The notes under the pieces: model-generated
What the model was told of the DNA's origin: nothing
Seen by the model: the letters and a program-made list of their open reading frames with translations, nothing else
Databases searched by the model: none
Shown: positions 55,074 through 64,000 of the stretch, piece by piece
How positions within the stretch are numbered: position 1 is the stretch's first letter
Layout of the letters: each line of letters starts with the position of its first letter
Position numbers and translations under genes: made by a program
From: JAGQPD01 sp020426865
GTDB taxonomy: Bacteria > Planctomycetota > Planctomycetia > Pirellulales > Pirellulaceae
Direction: 5' to 3'
Length of the DNA: 64,000 nucleotides
Assembly (NCBI GenBank): GCA_041399065.1
Contig: JAWKTN010000007.1
Span: 310,001-374,000 of the forward strand

Positions 55074-56690
55074 ATGTCGGCCATCCAACGCGCAAACCGC
55101 CCACAGAACTCTCTCTATGCTTCCAGACGGTCCAATGGTGTACCATCATTCTCACTGGAAACGCTGGAACAACGCGCCATGTTGGCCGCCAATGCATGGT
55201 TAAGCTCAGGGAACCTCTACATTGTCGCGGACTCCTATGGGGGCTCTGTCGAGATCTCAACCAACTGGCCTGATGCCACTTCCACTTCACGTTACCAATC
55301 GGCAAATAACTACGCGATTTCAGCTGCCGCGATCGGTTCGGCGTCAAATACGTGGGGCTGGTCCATCGGTAGCCCTAGTCTTGCTGTGACTGGGGTCAGC
55401 CCGAACGGCAATATTCATCGCAATTTCGACATGTCAACGATCGACCAGATATTCTTTTTTGGCAGTTCCGATTCGGACCTCGTAACGAACCACACGAGCG
55501 TGCCGTCGACCATGTACGGCTTCGGAGGGGATGACGTACTCGTCGGTGGAGCCGCCAGAGACCGGTTATATGGCGGTAACGATCACGACAAGCTACGAGG
55601 AAATGGTGGCGACGACGATCTTCAGGGCGGCAGTGGCAACGACGTGATCCATGGCGACAGCGGCAACGACGTCCTGTCCGGTGACTCGGGGAACGACAAG
55701 CTGTTTGCCGGAAGCGGACGGGATTACTTGCACGGTGGAAGCAACGACGATGTGCTCGTAAGTATCGATGGAGACGCTACCGACCATCTGTTCGGCAACA
55801 GTGGCAATGACAGTTTCTGGATTGACAGGGAGGTTGCCTGGATTTTTTCCGCGACCGACAAAGTGCGGGACGCTAGCGCATTTGAGTTATCCAACAATGT
55901 TCACGAAGTTCAACGATTCGAAAACGGCGACAAGTCTCTGGATGGCGACGACCTGGCCGATCCAGTTGACGGCCGCTTCTACAAAGACTTTTCCGATCGC
56001 CCGCTTTTTGCTGACGCAGGTCCGTCGTCACTCGACATGAGACAAGGAGCCCAGGCAGACTGCTGGCTGATATCGGCGATGGGTTCGATTGCCAAGGCGG
56101 ATCCCAACCGTATTCGTCAGACCGTCGTCGATCTGGGCGACGGTACTTACGGAGTACAACTGGCCGGGAAATTCTATCGCGTCGACGGCGATCTCCCAAC
56201 CGACGGCCCCACTACCTCCAACCTGGTTAACGCTGGTTTCGGCCAACAGAACAGCATCTGGCTACCGATCATTGAAAAAGCATATACCTTCAAGACAGTT
56301 CTCACATTCGCCCCTCCCGGTACAGCTGCGGTCTACGCAATGGGAGGCGCCGATACGTCGCTCGTCTACGGCGATCTTGGCATGAGCGTTGACTCACTTG
56401 CTGCGACGTCGGCCTCCACAACGTTATTCTATCTCGCCAGCCAATTGCGAGTTGGAAGGGCAGTGACGCTTTACATCAATACCCCTGCTGCCAATTGCCC
56501 CTGCATTGGCAATCACTTTTACGTGGTGGAACGCGTGAACTTCCAGGGCGGACGGCCAGTCTCGGTGGTCCTACGGAACCCGTGGGGACGTGACGGTGCC
56601 GGAAGCGACGGCCTCAATGATGGACTGGTTACGGTCTCCGGCAACCAACTGGTGGCGTCCGGCGCTGTGGTTCGCTCCGCTACGGTCTAG
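55074..56690 (+). CDS. LEPR-type secreted protein, RTX + calpain-like protease
   Basis: 538 residues. The N-terminal FSLETLEQRAMLAANAW is the LEPR-x-LL type motif of planctomycete secreted proteins. Residues ~150-240 are hemolysin-type Ca-binding nonapeptides (GGDDVLVGG, LRGNGGDDDLQGGSGNDVIH, GDSGNDVLSGDSGND). Residues ~315-538 form a calpain-like cysteine protease with Cys330 (QGAQADCWLISAMG), His481 (GNHFYVVERV) and Asn502 (VVLRNPWG). It should be a calcium-dependent extracellular protease. AGGAG lies seven bases before the ATG. Confidence 0.92.
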   Translation: MSAIQRANRPQNSLYASRRSNGVPSFSLETLEQRAMLAANAWLSSGNLYIVADSYGGSVEISTNWPDATSTSRYQSANNYAISAAAIGSASNTWGWSIGSPSLAVTGVSPNGNIHRNFDMSTIDQIFFFGSSDSDLVTNHTSVPSTMYGFGGDDVLVGGAARDRLYGGNDHDKLRGNGGDDDLQGGSGNDVIHGDSGNDVLSGDSGNDKLFAGSGRDYLHGGSNDDVLVSIDGDATDHLFGNSGNDSFWIDREVAWIFSATDKVRDASAFELSNNVHEVQRFENGDKSLDGDDLADPVDGRFYKDFSDRPLFADAGPSSLDMRQGAQADCWLISAMGSIAKADPNRIRQTVVDLGDGTYGVQLAGKFYRVDGDLPTDGPTTSNLVNAGFGQQNSIWLPIIEKAYTFKTVLTFAPPGTAAVYAMGGADTSLVYGDLGMSVDSLAATSASTTLFYLASQLRVGRAVTLYINTPAANCPCIGNHFYVVERVNFQGGRPVSVVLRNPWGRDGAGSDGLNDGLVTVSGNQLVASGAVVRSATV

Positions 56691-56775
56691 CGCGGCAGTA
56701 GCCAGGCATCCCACCGAACACTCCCGTCGAATCTGATCTGATGTGGTAGCGTGGAGCCCCCGACACCCGGCCGAG

Positions 56776-58800
56776 TCACAACCTCGGGATCGGCCGTGTC
56801 GGACGCCGCTGCAGCATTTGCAGCTGATCATCGCGCGGGGGAGGGGCCGGATTGTTGTTATTGTTTCCCCCTCCCTGTGCCGGCGGATCGAGATCGGTAA
56901 AAGTCTCCGCCCACTTCCAACCCAGCGGGTCTTTTAACTCAGCGGCTGCCAACATCGACCACGGCGTTCCGGGGTGTTCGTCAATCACGCGATTCAAATA
57001 CTCCCGCGCCTTGTCCGACAGGTTCTTCAGCAGACTCCCGGCGTCCGACGCATCATCGCTTGGACGCAACACCCAAGTGTTGTTTTTACCGTCCTTGAAC
57101 GCCATGCCCTGCTTCGCCTGAGCCAACATCACATTATAGGCTTCCGTGCGGACTTTCGTGGCGAGCGTCCGGCCCATCGCTAAATCAAAACCCGCCTGCC
57201 AACGCGGAGAATACTCGCGCTGTCGATCGGACTCGCCCAACTGCAGCGTCTGATAGATCATCTGGATGGGCGGTTCCACTTTCGCCGCAATCTTCTGGGC
57301 CTCGGTCAACTCTTGTGCCAATTCCGCATCGCTTCGTTTGACGAAGCGTAAGTGGGGATTCTCCATCGATGCTACCCACGACATCTGGGCCGCCCGTACC
57401 AGCGCCGTCCGCAATCTGCTGGATTTGATCCGCCGCTGATACTCCTCCGTCGAAACATAATCCGGACGGTAACGCTTCATTACCTCCGGATCAAAGAAAT
57501 ACTTGAAATACGCCGCCGACTCACTCGTCTCCCCCCATTTCACGGCCCGCTGCAAGTTGCGATCAGGATGAACGGTAAAATAGATCCCCCCCGACTCGTA
57601 ACACAATCGAGTCAGTGCGTAGGGACCAAATCCTGAATCAATGGGAACGTCGTCAAAATCGCGTGATCCAGAAAACCTTAGCCGGATCCGCTCGGGATAC
57701 AACGTCTCGGGACCTTGATGGACGATGGCTCGCTGCGGAGTCTGGTCGAACTGGGGATCCGGGTCGACATACTTCACGTACGTCTCTTGCCGGCCAAAAG
57801 GGGCCGGCACCCCAATCACAAACACCGGCACCTCATTGCGCCGACATAGCTTGACCGCCTCGTCCGCCTGCGCAACGTCGTCACCAGCCTCGTCGCTTAA
57901 CACGATTAGCATGACATTCCGCCGCGGCTCGCGCGTCCGCGGATCGGGACGCCGGTAGTTTTGAAACTCCTCGACCGAGGCAATCACCGCCGCGAAGACC
58001 CGCTCGATCCCACTGTCATCCGTCTCGATCGCTGTCAACGTCTCCTTCAACTTCGCCACGTCACTGGTTGGCTCCTCCGTTCGTAACTGCACCTGCTGAC
58101 CAAACGAGACGATCGCCGATAATAACGGCGCCTCGTTGTCCACCCCCCGATGACGCGAAAAAGACTCGTCGCCCGATTTCTCAATCACACCCAGCTCGCG
58201 ATAAACGCGGTCAAATCGGTCGTGAATCTCCTGACGCTGCCGCTGAAGACTCCCCGATTGATCAAACAACCACACCACTAACGTCTTGCGGTCATTCAGC
58301 GACATCAGTATCTCGTGCGTAATCCGGTCGATCGCGCCAGTTGCACCGGTCGCCGCAACCCCCACCGCCCCGCGAATGTTCCGATCCTCGGCATACTCCA
58401 GTCCGGTCGGTACCGCTAACGCGTCGGACATCTCAAACGGACCAATCTCCGCCAGCGCGTCGGGTGGACTTAGAACCTCAACGACATCGTCCAATCGAGG
58501 CGCCATCGCCAGCGCTACGTCGACGCCCAGATCGCTATTGGCGCCAATGTCATCAACGACGTCCGCGTCAAAATAGAATTGCTCCGGAATCACCGGCTCC
58601 ACATGCGGCACCGACGGAGCCAACAACGTTACCGTCTCGCTGGCCGGCCGATAAAGCGATACCAACCCCAACGCCAAGATCACCGACAGATGAAATCCCA
58701 AGCTTACCGCCCAAGCCGACGATTCGTCGTCCATCCGCGCTTGCGATCGGCCACTGACCATGTGCCAAACGTTTTGTAGTCGCCCTATCATCTTCTGCAT
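56776..58800 (-). CDS. VWA-domain membrane protein
   Basis: 674 residues. A membrane helix (SLGFHLSVILALGLVSLYRP), an acidic linker, then a von Willebrand A domain with MIDAS-type DQSGS (180-184) in KTLVVWLFDQSGSLQRQRQE and an IVLSDEAGDDVAQADEAVKL block. The C-terminal half is helical (RAAQMSWVASMENPHLRF and on) and ends in an Asn/Pro-rich tail. VWA domains bind ligands through a metal ion; this layout is common in planctomycetes, of unknown role. A 15 bp quasi-repeat covers the start, so ATG 58800 and 58791 are equally possible. Confidence 0.85.
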   Translation of the reverse strand: MQKMIGRLQNVWHMVSGRSQARMDDESSAWAVSLGFHLSVILALGLVSLYRPASETVTLLAPSVPHVEPVIPEQFYFDADVVDDIGANSDLGVDVALAMAPRLDDVVEVLSPPDALAEIGPFEMSDALAVPTGLEYAEDRNIRGAVGVAATGATGAIDRITHEILMSLNDRKTLVVWLFDQSGSLQRQRQEIHDRFDRVYRELGVIEKSGDESFSRHRGVDNEAPLLSAIVSFGQQVQLRTEEPTSDVAKLKETLTAIETDDSGIERVFAAVIASVEEFQNYRRPDPRTREPRRNVMLIVLSDEAGDDVAQADEAVKLCRRNEVPVFVIGVPAPFGRQETYVKYVDPDPQFDQTPQRAIVHQGPETLYPERIRLRFSGSRDFDDVPIDSGFGPYALTRLCYESGGIYFTVHPDRNLQRAVKWGETSESAAYFKYFFDPEVMKRYRPDYVSTEEYQRRIKSSRLRTALVRAAQMSWVASMENPHLRFVKRSDAELAQELTEAQKIAAKVEPPIQMIYQTLQLGESDRQREYSPRWQAGFDLAMGRTLATKVRTEAYNVMLAQAKQGMAFKDGKNNTWVLRPSDDASDAGSLLKNLSDKAREYLNRVIDEHPGTPWSMLAAAELKDPLGWKWAETFTDLDPPAQGGGNNNNNPAPPPRDDQLQMLQRRPTRPIPRL

Positions 58801-59102
58801 TGCTATCTTCTGCGTTGCTATCTACTGCACGGCTCGCCTACTTCTGGTTGCAGCACGCGACAGGTATGGCGTCACCAGGCAACAGCTCGAGGAGATTAAC
58901 CATGGTTTTATTGTCGGCAAAACTCGCGAATAAGGCAATCCTCTTGCCGTTTTCGCCCGATTTTTGCCGCTCAAAAGCGCCCAACCTTCGCTTCGCAACC
59001 AATCCACCGCATTCGTTGACGACGCCCGCCAAGCCGTTTACAGTAACAGTATTCCACCGTGGCTCATTCCCTTTGACATCGCACTCCGTACAGGGGACCC
59101 GC
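58801..59102. other. Divergent intergenic region with 15 bp quasi-repeat
   Basis: 302 bp between the VWA gene and the hydrolase gene. At its left end TGCTATCTTCTGCGT and TGCTATCTACTGCAC follow a third, weaker unit that includes the VWA start codon. The hydrolase frame stays open upstream across this region but gains nothing recognisable. Confidence 0.55.
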
Positions 59103-60116
59103 ATGCGATTTGTCCACTTCTCCCGTCCGCTTCGCACCATAGCCCCACTTGCCCCCCGCCGTTCGCCCCGCGTCATAGTGGCGATTCTCCTTTCCCTTGT
59201 TTTGCCGGCATTCCACGCCCTTGCGCAATCGGATGTCAGCGGCGAGACCGCCAAGAAAATCCCTGAGCCCCTCGACGTTTCACTCCCGACCAAAGACGGT
59301 GTCCGCATCAGCTGTCGCTTCTATCCCGGGACGAATGGGAAAAAAACCGTCCCGATCATCATCGTACACGGCTGGGACGAGACCGGAGCCATGTACGAAC
59401 CACTCGCACTCTGGCTGCAAAAAAACTATGGCCATGCCGTCCTCGTCCCCGATCTCCGTGGACACGGAGAAAGTACCAACCTGGTCGCCCCCAACGGCGA
59501 CGTCGTCGAACTCGACCGCAGTCGCATGAACAATGCGGACCTGGTTAATATGGTGCGATTCGATCTCGAAGCTGTCAAACGCTTCTTGATGGAGCAAAAC
59601 AATAAGGAAGAACTGAATATTGAATTATTGTGCGTTATCGGCTCAGAAATGGGAGCCGTCGTTGGCATGAACTGGGTATCGCTCGATTGGAGCTGGCCGC
59701 CATTACCCACATTCAAACAAGGCCAGGATGTTAAGGCCTTCGTTCTCATTTCACCACCACCGTCGTACCACGGCATGGATATCCATGCCGCATTGGATCA
59801 TCCCCAGGTCCGCAAGCTTTCGGCGATGATCGTCGTCGGCGAAAACGATTCCGCTAAAGCAGTCGCTTCCGCTCGCCGTATCCATAGCGCACTTTCCCCC
59901 TACCATCTGACCGACCCCAAAGACGAAGAAGAGAAAATCAAGAACCAAGACCTGTTCTTCTTTCGGCTTGACACCAGTCTGCAAGGCAGCAAGGCCGTCA
60001 ATGCCCCCGGACTCCATGTCCCCGAACGAATCGGATACTTCATCAAGTGGCGGCTCGTCGACCGCGAACATATCTTCCCCTGGACCCTGCGCGAAAGCCC
60101 CCTCAAAGCGCAGTAA
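59103..60116 (+). CDS. Exported alpha/beta hydrolase
   Basis: 337 residues. Signal peptide (VIVAILLSLVLPAFHALAQS). Alpha/beta fold: TVPIIIVHGWDETGAMYEPL (oxyanion HGW), AVLVPDLRGHGEST, and a nucleophile-elbow position reading VIGSEMGAVVGM, where the usual GxSxG is replaced by GSEMG. The acid and His may be Asp and the His in VDREHIFP. Without a clear nucleophile it may be inactive or use another residue. AGGGG lies before the ATG. Confidence 0.8.
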   Translation: MRFVHFSRPLRTIAPLAPRRSPRVIVAILLSLVLPAFHALAQSDVSGETAKKIPEPLDVSLPTKDGVRISCRFYPGTNGKKTVPIIIVHGWDETGAMYEPLALWLQKNYGHAVLVPDLRGHGESTNLVAPNGDVVELDRSRMNNADLVNMVRFDLEAVKRFLMEQNNKEELNIELLCVIGSEMGAVVGMNWVSLDWSWPPLPTFKQGQDVKAFVLISPPPSYHGMDIHAALDHPQVRKLSAMIVVGENDSAKAVASARRIHSALSPYHLTDPKDEEEKIKNQDLFFFRLDTSLQGSKAVNAPGLHVPERIGYFIKWRLVDREHIFPWTLRESPLKAQ

Positions 60117-60137
60117 TCCGCTCACGATGCACGTACG

Positions 60138-60710
60138 TCAATTTGCACCCACCTGCTGCGGGATCCGAAGCACTACGCCTATCGGCAATAAATCCGGCTC
60201 CAATAGCCGGTCGCGGTTCGCTTGAAAAATCTCGTCCGCAAACCTGGCATCCCCTAACGTCCGCTCCGCGATCCGTTCCAATGTATCCCCCTCAACGATC
60301 TGATGGCCGTCACGCCGCAACGGAGCCTCCTTCATCGGTTCCCCCAACGGCCGGTAGCTCTCAGGCAACACCGGTGCAACCAACCGGTTCTCGGCAGCTC
60401 GATTCGCCGGCTCGCATGAGTCGTCACGAGCGCATCGACCGAGATGCCTAACCTCGGCATCCCAACACGTGCCGCCCCTCTCCGGCAACCCCGAGTAGAC
60501 GTCAGACTCAATCGCAACGGCACAAGGTAACGATGGCGCAGGGGATTCAACCGATACGCTGACTACTCTCCGCAACACAATTGCGTCGTCGTCACCGGCA
60601 AAGTTCTCGCCACGATCATCGCCAGGACGTGACACGATCCCAACAACCAGAACCAACAGAAAGATCAACCAGAACAGACCGTGCGTGACAGAACGTGTCG
60701 ACCGCTGCAT
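60138..60710 (-). CDS. LysM-domain membrane protein
   Basis: 190 residues. N-terminal helix (GLFWLIFLLVLVVGIVSRPG), a long disordered linker, and a C-terminal LysM: HQIVEGDTLERIAERTLGDA, RFADEIFQANRDRLLEPDLL, PIGVVLRIP. LysM binds peptidoglycan or related glycans in the periplasm. GGAAGG lies before the ATG. It converges on the hydrolase with a 21 bp gap. Confidence 0.88.
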   Translation of the reverse strand: MQRSTRSVTHGLFWLIFLLVLVVGIVSRPGDDRGENFAGDDDAIVLRRVVSVSVESPAPSLPCAVAIESDVYSGLPERGGTCWDAEVRHLGRCARDDSCEPANRAAENRLVAPVLPESYRPLGEPMKEAPLRRDGHQIVEGDTLERIAERTLGDARFADEIFQANRDRLLEPDLLPIGVVLRIPQQVGAN

Positions 60711-60882
60711 TGCCTTCCGCCCCCATCAATTGTTCCCGCGGCGCCCTCCCTGATTTCAGTTGCGAATGTCCTCCGAACTGCTCAAGGATCGGCCACGCCA
60801 GCGAATATCTTCAATGGGCCAACACGCGTTGCCTGTTGCGCACGATAGGCAAACGTTATGACTTGCTTTGATCGTAACGGTG

Positions 60883-63800
60883 TTATCGAGATACCGTTAC
60901 TTTTTTCTTCGCTCCCGCCGATGCCATCGTCCGCTTCATCAACCATAACAAAACCGGCGATGCAATAAAGATCGAACTGTACGTACCCACGATCAGACCG
61001 ATCAGCAGCGAAAACGCAAAACTATGAATCCCCTGACCACCACCAATGTACAGAATAATGATCACGATCATCGTCGTACCCGACGTCAACAACGTCCGAC
61101 TTAGTGTTTGATTTACACTATCATTGATCATTTGTGGTGTTAAGTCGGGGCTCTTACCACGCACTTCACGAATGCGGTCGAAGACAACGATCGTGTCGTT
61201 GAGCGAATAACCGATCAATGTCAAGAAAGCTGCCACGACCGGCAAGCTGATCTTGAATTCATCGACCAGCAGAAATCCGAAAACCTTGGCCAGCCACAGA
61301 CTCAAAGCAACGCCACCCAACGCGATCAACACATCGTGGATTAGAGCGACGACAGCCGCCAGACCAAACGCAACCCGCTGGAAGCGGACCCAGATGTAAA
61401 GGACAATCCCGATCAGACAGAAGACGATGGCCGCCACCGCCATCTCGCGCATGTCGCTGGCAACCTTCGCACCAATCCGATTCGACGATAACCAAGCCGG
61501 TGTCGAATCCATTTCGCTCTTCAGCTCCGACAGAATCTTCTCCGTTTGCTCGGGCGTCGTTGTAAACGACACCGTCCATTCGGAAAACGTCTCGTTCTCG
61601 TCGCGGCCCGTCCACTTCGGATTCGAAAACTGCATCGACGGTACATTCACATTAATTCGGCCCGCAGCGTCGACAATGCCGTCCAACAACGCCCGTTTGC
61701 TAATCGGCTCATTCGCAAACTTCAGTACCGACTTGCTTTGGTATTCCACACCTTGTCGTGGCGTCACCGGCGCCGAACCTCCGGTGTCTAAATCGCTGGC
61801 AGTCGTCTCGGAAGTCGGCGTCACAACCTCGTTGGTCGACGGCACGGCCGCCGGTTGCGCATTTCCCGCATCACTTGCCTCAGCATCCGACGACGCTGTT
61901 ACGTCAGTCGCCGTATCGGCCTGAGCCAATCGCAACGTCGTATCAGCCTGCGCCAGAAGCACCCCACCCCGGTTGCCAGGAGACGCCGGCGGACGCGTCC
62001 AAAGCGACTGGTCACCGTCAGCTGGGATAACGTCAGCTGGGTTACCGGAGGATTCCAGCGAAGTTCCACGACCTGAGCCGTCATTGAAATCGGTCGCGTT
62101 GACTTCGCCGGCAGCACCATTGGCATTCGTAGTTGAGGCTCCGCCTGCCGTTGCGGCGTTACTGGTCGCCTCGCTCCCTGCAACCGCCACCGGCGGATCA
62201 AAGGAAAAGTTTCGAGCTACCAACAGCGACTTCTTCGTCCCTGCGTCGGTAAATGTTGCCGACAGTTTTTTCTGAAGATCGACAACGTCTTTATCCTCGG
62301 TATCAATACGCCATACGGTACGAATGTCGCGTCCTTCGGTGCGGACCTCGGTTACCGTCGCATGTTGATCGAACTCGCTTGTCTTGGCGCGCACTTCTTC
62401 CGCTGTCATCGGCTGGGTGAGCATCGCCGTTACCGAACTTCCGCCATTGAAGTCGATATCAAACAACTGTCGTCCGCGAATCAATACCGCTATCAGACCA
62501 ATGCCGATCAACACCAGCGACGCCGTAACGGCTGGTCGAACCAGGCCAATAAAATTGTAATGCGAATCACCGATAAACTGCATCATGTTCAGGTTCGTGA
62601 TCCATCGCTTGCGTTCTGCGATGTCGTAGACCACCCGAGCACAGAACACCGCCGTGAACATGCTCATCACGATCCCCAGCAACATCGTCACGGCGAATCC
62701 CTTGATTTGGTCGTTGCCCACGTAGTAGAGCACCGCCGCAGTGATAATCGAAGTAACATTTGCGTCGACAATCGTCGTCGTCGCACGGCCAAACCCGTTG
62801 CGAATCGCCATCCGTAACGCGGCTCCCCGCTTGAGTTCTTCACGCATCCGCTCAAAGATCAGCACGTTGTTATCGACCGAAATACCGACCGTCAGCACCA
62901 ACCCTGCCAAGCCCGGCAGTGTGAACGCCCCGTTGATCAGGATCATCGTGCCGACCGTCAACAACAGATTCAACAGCAGCGCGGCACAAGCAATCAACCC
63001 GGAAAACCGGTAATAGATCGCCATGAAGCTCAAGACCGCGACCAGCGAAATCGAAATCGCTGTTGCCCCTTTTCGGATCGTGTCCATGCCCAACAGCGGG
63101 CTAATCGAGTTCTCACTGATCGGTTCCTTCTTCAAGACGGCCGGCAAACGACCGGCCTGCAACACATTCACCAAGAACTCTGTCTCTTCGTCCGTAAAAT
63201 TCCCCGTGATCACACCACTTTCAGAAATCCGTTCGTTAATCTGCGGGGCAGAGATCAAGCGATTATCCATGACGATCCCCAGCTGGAACTTCTGTCCCGT
63301 CTGCGAATCGGGTGCATACTCGTTGGTCAGCTTGCCGAACAACTTGGCCCCGGTCGGCTTCATCCGAAAATTGATACTGTTGCGACCTTCCTGATCGAAT
63401 CCGGCGCTAACGCTGGCCAAGTGCTGGCCATCAACATTGAACCGCGAATCTCCCAAAGCCATTAGGACTTCGACATGCCCCGGTTCCAATTCGCGATAAA
63501 GCAGGCTCGGATGCAATTCCACGCGGAGCTTGCCTAGTTCTTCCTTCGTCCCTTCCTCACGTCCCACTTCCACCCATTCGCCGATGCGCTGGCCAGTTGG
63601 GCCCATGACATACCGACTGGCACGCTCCTCGGGATCGGTCGACTCCAACGCCGAGCGTCCCGCCTGCCATACGTCCGGATTCTTGCTCTGCGTCGCAACC
63701 ATGCGAAACTTTAAGAACCCCTGCTCAACTATTGCCCGCTTGATAAAATCGATTTCCTTTTCCGAAACCTGTGGAACAATCACTTCCACTTGCTTAGGGC

Positions 63801-64000
63801 CATACTTGCGAACCACGATGTCCTTGACGCCGGACGGATTCAAACGCTGCGAAATCGCGTCCACCAACGCATCCATATCGACGTCACCGGAATCCGCGCC
63901 ACGCCGCTCCGCTTCCGTAGCCGTCTCTTCCTCGTCAACCTCATAGACCAGGATCACCCCACCGCTGAGGTCGATCCCCAACGCTGGAGGCCAATAGAAA
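60883..64000 (-). CDS. secDF: SecDF protein-export membrane protein, 5' end missing
   Basis: At least 1,039 residues; the N-terminus lies beyond the right edge. SecD marks: LGIDLSGGVILVYEVDEEE, LNPSGVKDIVVRKYG, then the ATTTIVDANVTSIITAAVLY helix block. SecF marks: LFDIDFNGGSSVTAMLTQ, a FLTLIGYSLNDTIVVFDRIR block, TLLTSGTTMIVIIILYIGGG. SecDF uses the proton gradient to help SecYEG release exported proteins. Inside the SecF periplasmic domain there is a ~160 residue Ala/Thr/Ser/Asp-rich insert (around codons 600-760), unusual for the family. Confidence 0.95.
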   Translation of the reverse strand, partial: FYWPPALGIDLSGGVILVYEVDEEETATEAERRGADSGDVDMDALVDAISQRLNPSGVKDIVVRKYGPKQVEVIVPQVSEKEIDFIKRAIVEQGFLKFRMVATQSKNPDVWQAGRSALESTDPEERASRYVMGPTGQRIGEWVEVGREEGTKEELGKLRVELHPSLLYRELEPGHVEVLMALGDSRFNVDGQHLASVSAGFDQEGRNSINFRMKPTGAKLFGKLTNEYAPDSQTGQKFQLGIVMDNRLISAPQINERISESGVITGNFTDEETEFLVNVLQAGRLPAVLKKEPISENSISPLLGMDTIRKGATAISISLVAVLSFMAIYYRFSGLIACAALLLNLLLTVGTMILINGAFTLPGLAGLVLTVGISVDNNVLIFERMREELKRGAALRMAIRNGFGRATTTIVDANVTSIITAAVLYYVGNDQIKGFAVTMLLGIVMSMFTAVFCARVVYDIAERKRWITNLNMMQFIGDSHYNFIGLVRPAVTASLVLIGIGLIAVLIRGRQLFDIDFNGGSSVTAMLTQPMTAEEVRAKTSEFDQHATVTEVRTEGRDIRTVWRIDTEDKDVVDLQKKLSATFTDAGTKKSLLVARNFSFDPPVAVAGSEATSNAATAGGASTTNANGAAGEVNATDFNDGSGRGTSLESSGNPADVIPADGDQSLWTRPPASPGNRGGVLLAQADTTLRLAQADTATDVTASSDAEASDAGNAQPAAVPSTNEVVTPTSETTASDLDTGGSAPVTPRQGVEYQSKSVLKFANEPISKRALLDGIVDAAGRINVNVPSMQFSNPKWTGRDENETFSEWTVSFTTTPEQTEKILSELKSEMDSTPAWLSSNRIGAKVASDMREMAVAAIVFCLIGIVLYIWVRFQRVAFGLAAVVALIHDVLIALGGVALSLWLAKVFGFLLVDEFKISLPVVAAFLTLIGYSLNDTIVVFDRIREVRGKSPDLTPQMINDSVNQTLSRTLLTSGTTMIVIIILYIGGGQGIHSFAFSLLIGLIVGTYSSIFIASPVLLWLMKRTMASAGAKKKVTVSR

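Overview
The window reads as chromosomal DNA of a planctomycete, most likely of the Pirellulales type. No rRNA or tRNA gene is visible, so this rests on protein content: an N-terminal LEPR-like sorting motif on a secreted RTX/calpain protein (55.1 kb), a DUF1570 peptidase-like protein, planctomycete-type conserved hypotheticals, an N-terminally extended ThiE, a fused SecDF, and a Gram-negative lipid-transport set (MlaE/F/D, LptF/G, an AsmA-like protein). Base composition is moderate GC with few clear Shine-Dalgarno sites, and several starts look like TTG or GTG.

Layout. 0-5.3 kb: start of a thiolase gene, thiE, a membrane/TPR protein and clpC. 5.3-10.2 kb: an accessory strip with two small toxin-antitoxin-like pairs (DUF4160/DUF2442 and PIN/small partner), a small membrane protein, the wreck of an integron-type tyrosine recombinase, and several dispersed and inverted repeats. 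10.2-18.2 kb: mlaE-mlaF-mlaD, a convergent PEGA lipoprotein, a PP2C phosphatase, an LptF/G permease, NAD(P)H-hydrate epimerase and a DacZ-like diadenylate cyclase. 18.4-24.1 kb: a frameshifted secreted protein, a HEAT-repeat lipoprotein, a THUMP-like methyltransferase, a 552 bp TIR-bounded tandem array and a planctomycete hypothetical. 24.3-35.1 kb: a beta-lactamase/VanX fusion, a sodium:solute symporter, a GNAT protein, dnaA, a DUF1570 protein, an orphan iron-type ABC permease and an atypical response regulator. 35.7-46.6 kb: a long minus-strand run AsmA-DUF374-xseA-xseB-ispA-dxs-nadK-hypothetical, much of it with overlapping stops and starts, joining isoprenoid precursor synthesis to NADP supply and exonuclease VII. 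46.8-54.9 kb: a secreted protein, an MFS transporter, tilS, RNase Y, a YmdB-type phosphodiesterase, DUF2752 and a lipoprotein. 55-64 kb: the RTX/calpain protein, a VWA protein, an alpha/beta hydrolase, a LysM protein and secDF, which runs off the right edge.

No complete undescribed system stands out. The most unusual items are the TA-flanked, TIR-bounded 152 bp tandem array at 22.3-22.9 kb, a 45 bp nested palindrome at 24.2 kb with a relative at 9.4 kb, the beta-lactamase/VanX fusion, the LEPR/RTX/calpain protein, and a response regulator whose phospho-acceptor Asp is Glu. All functions are assigned from visible motifs and recalled family knowledge; no database search was run.
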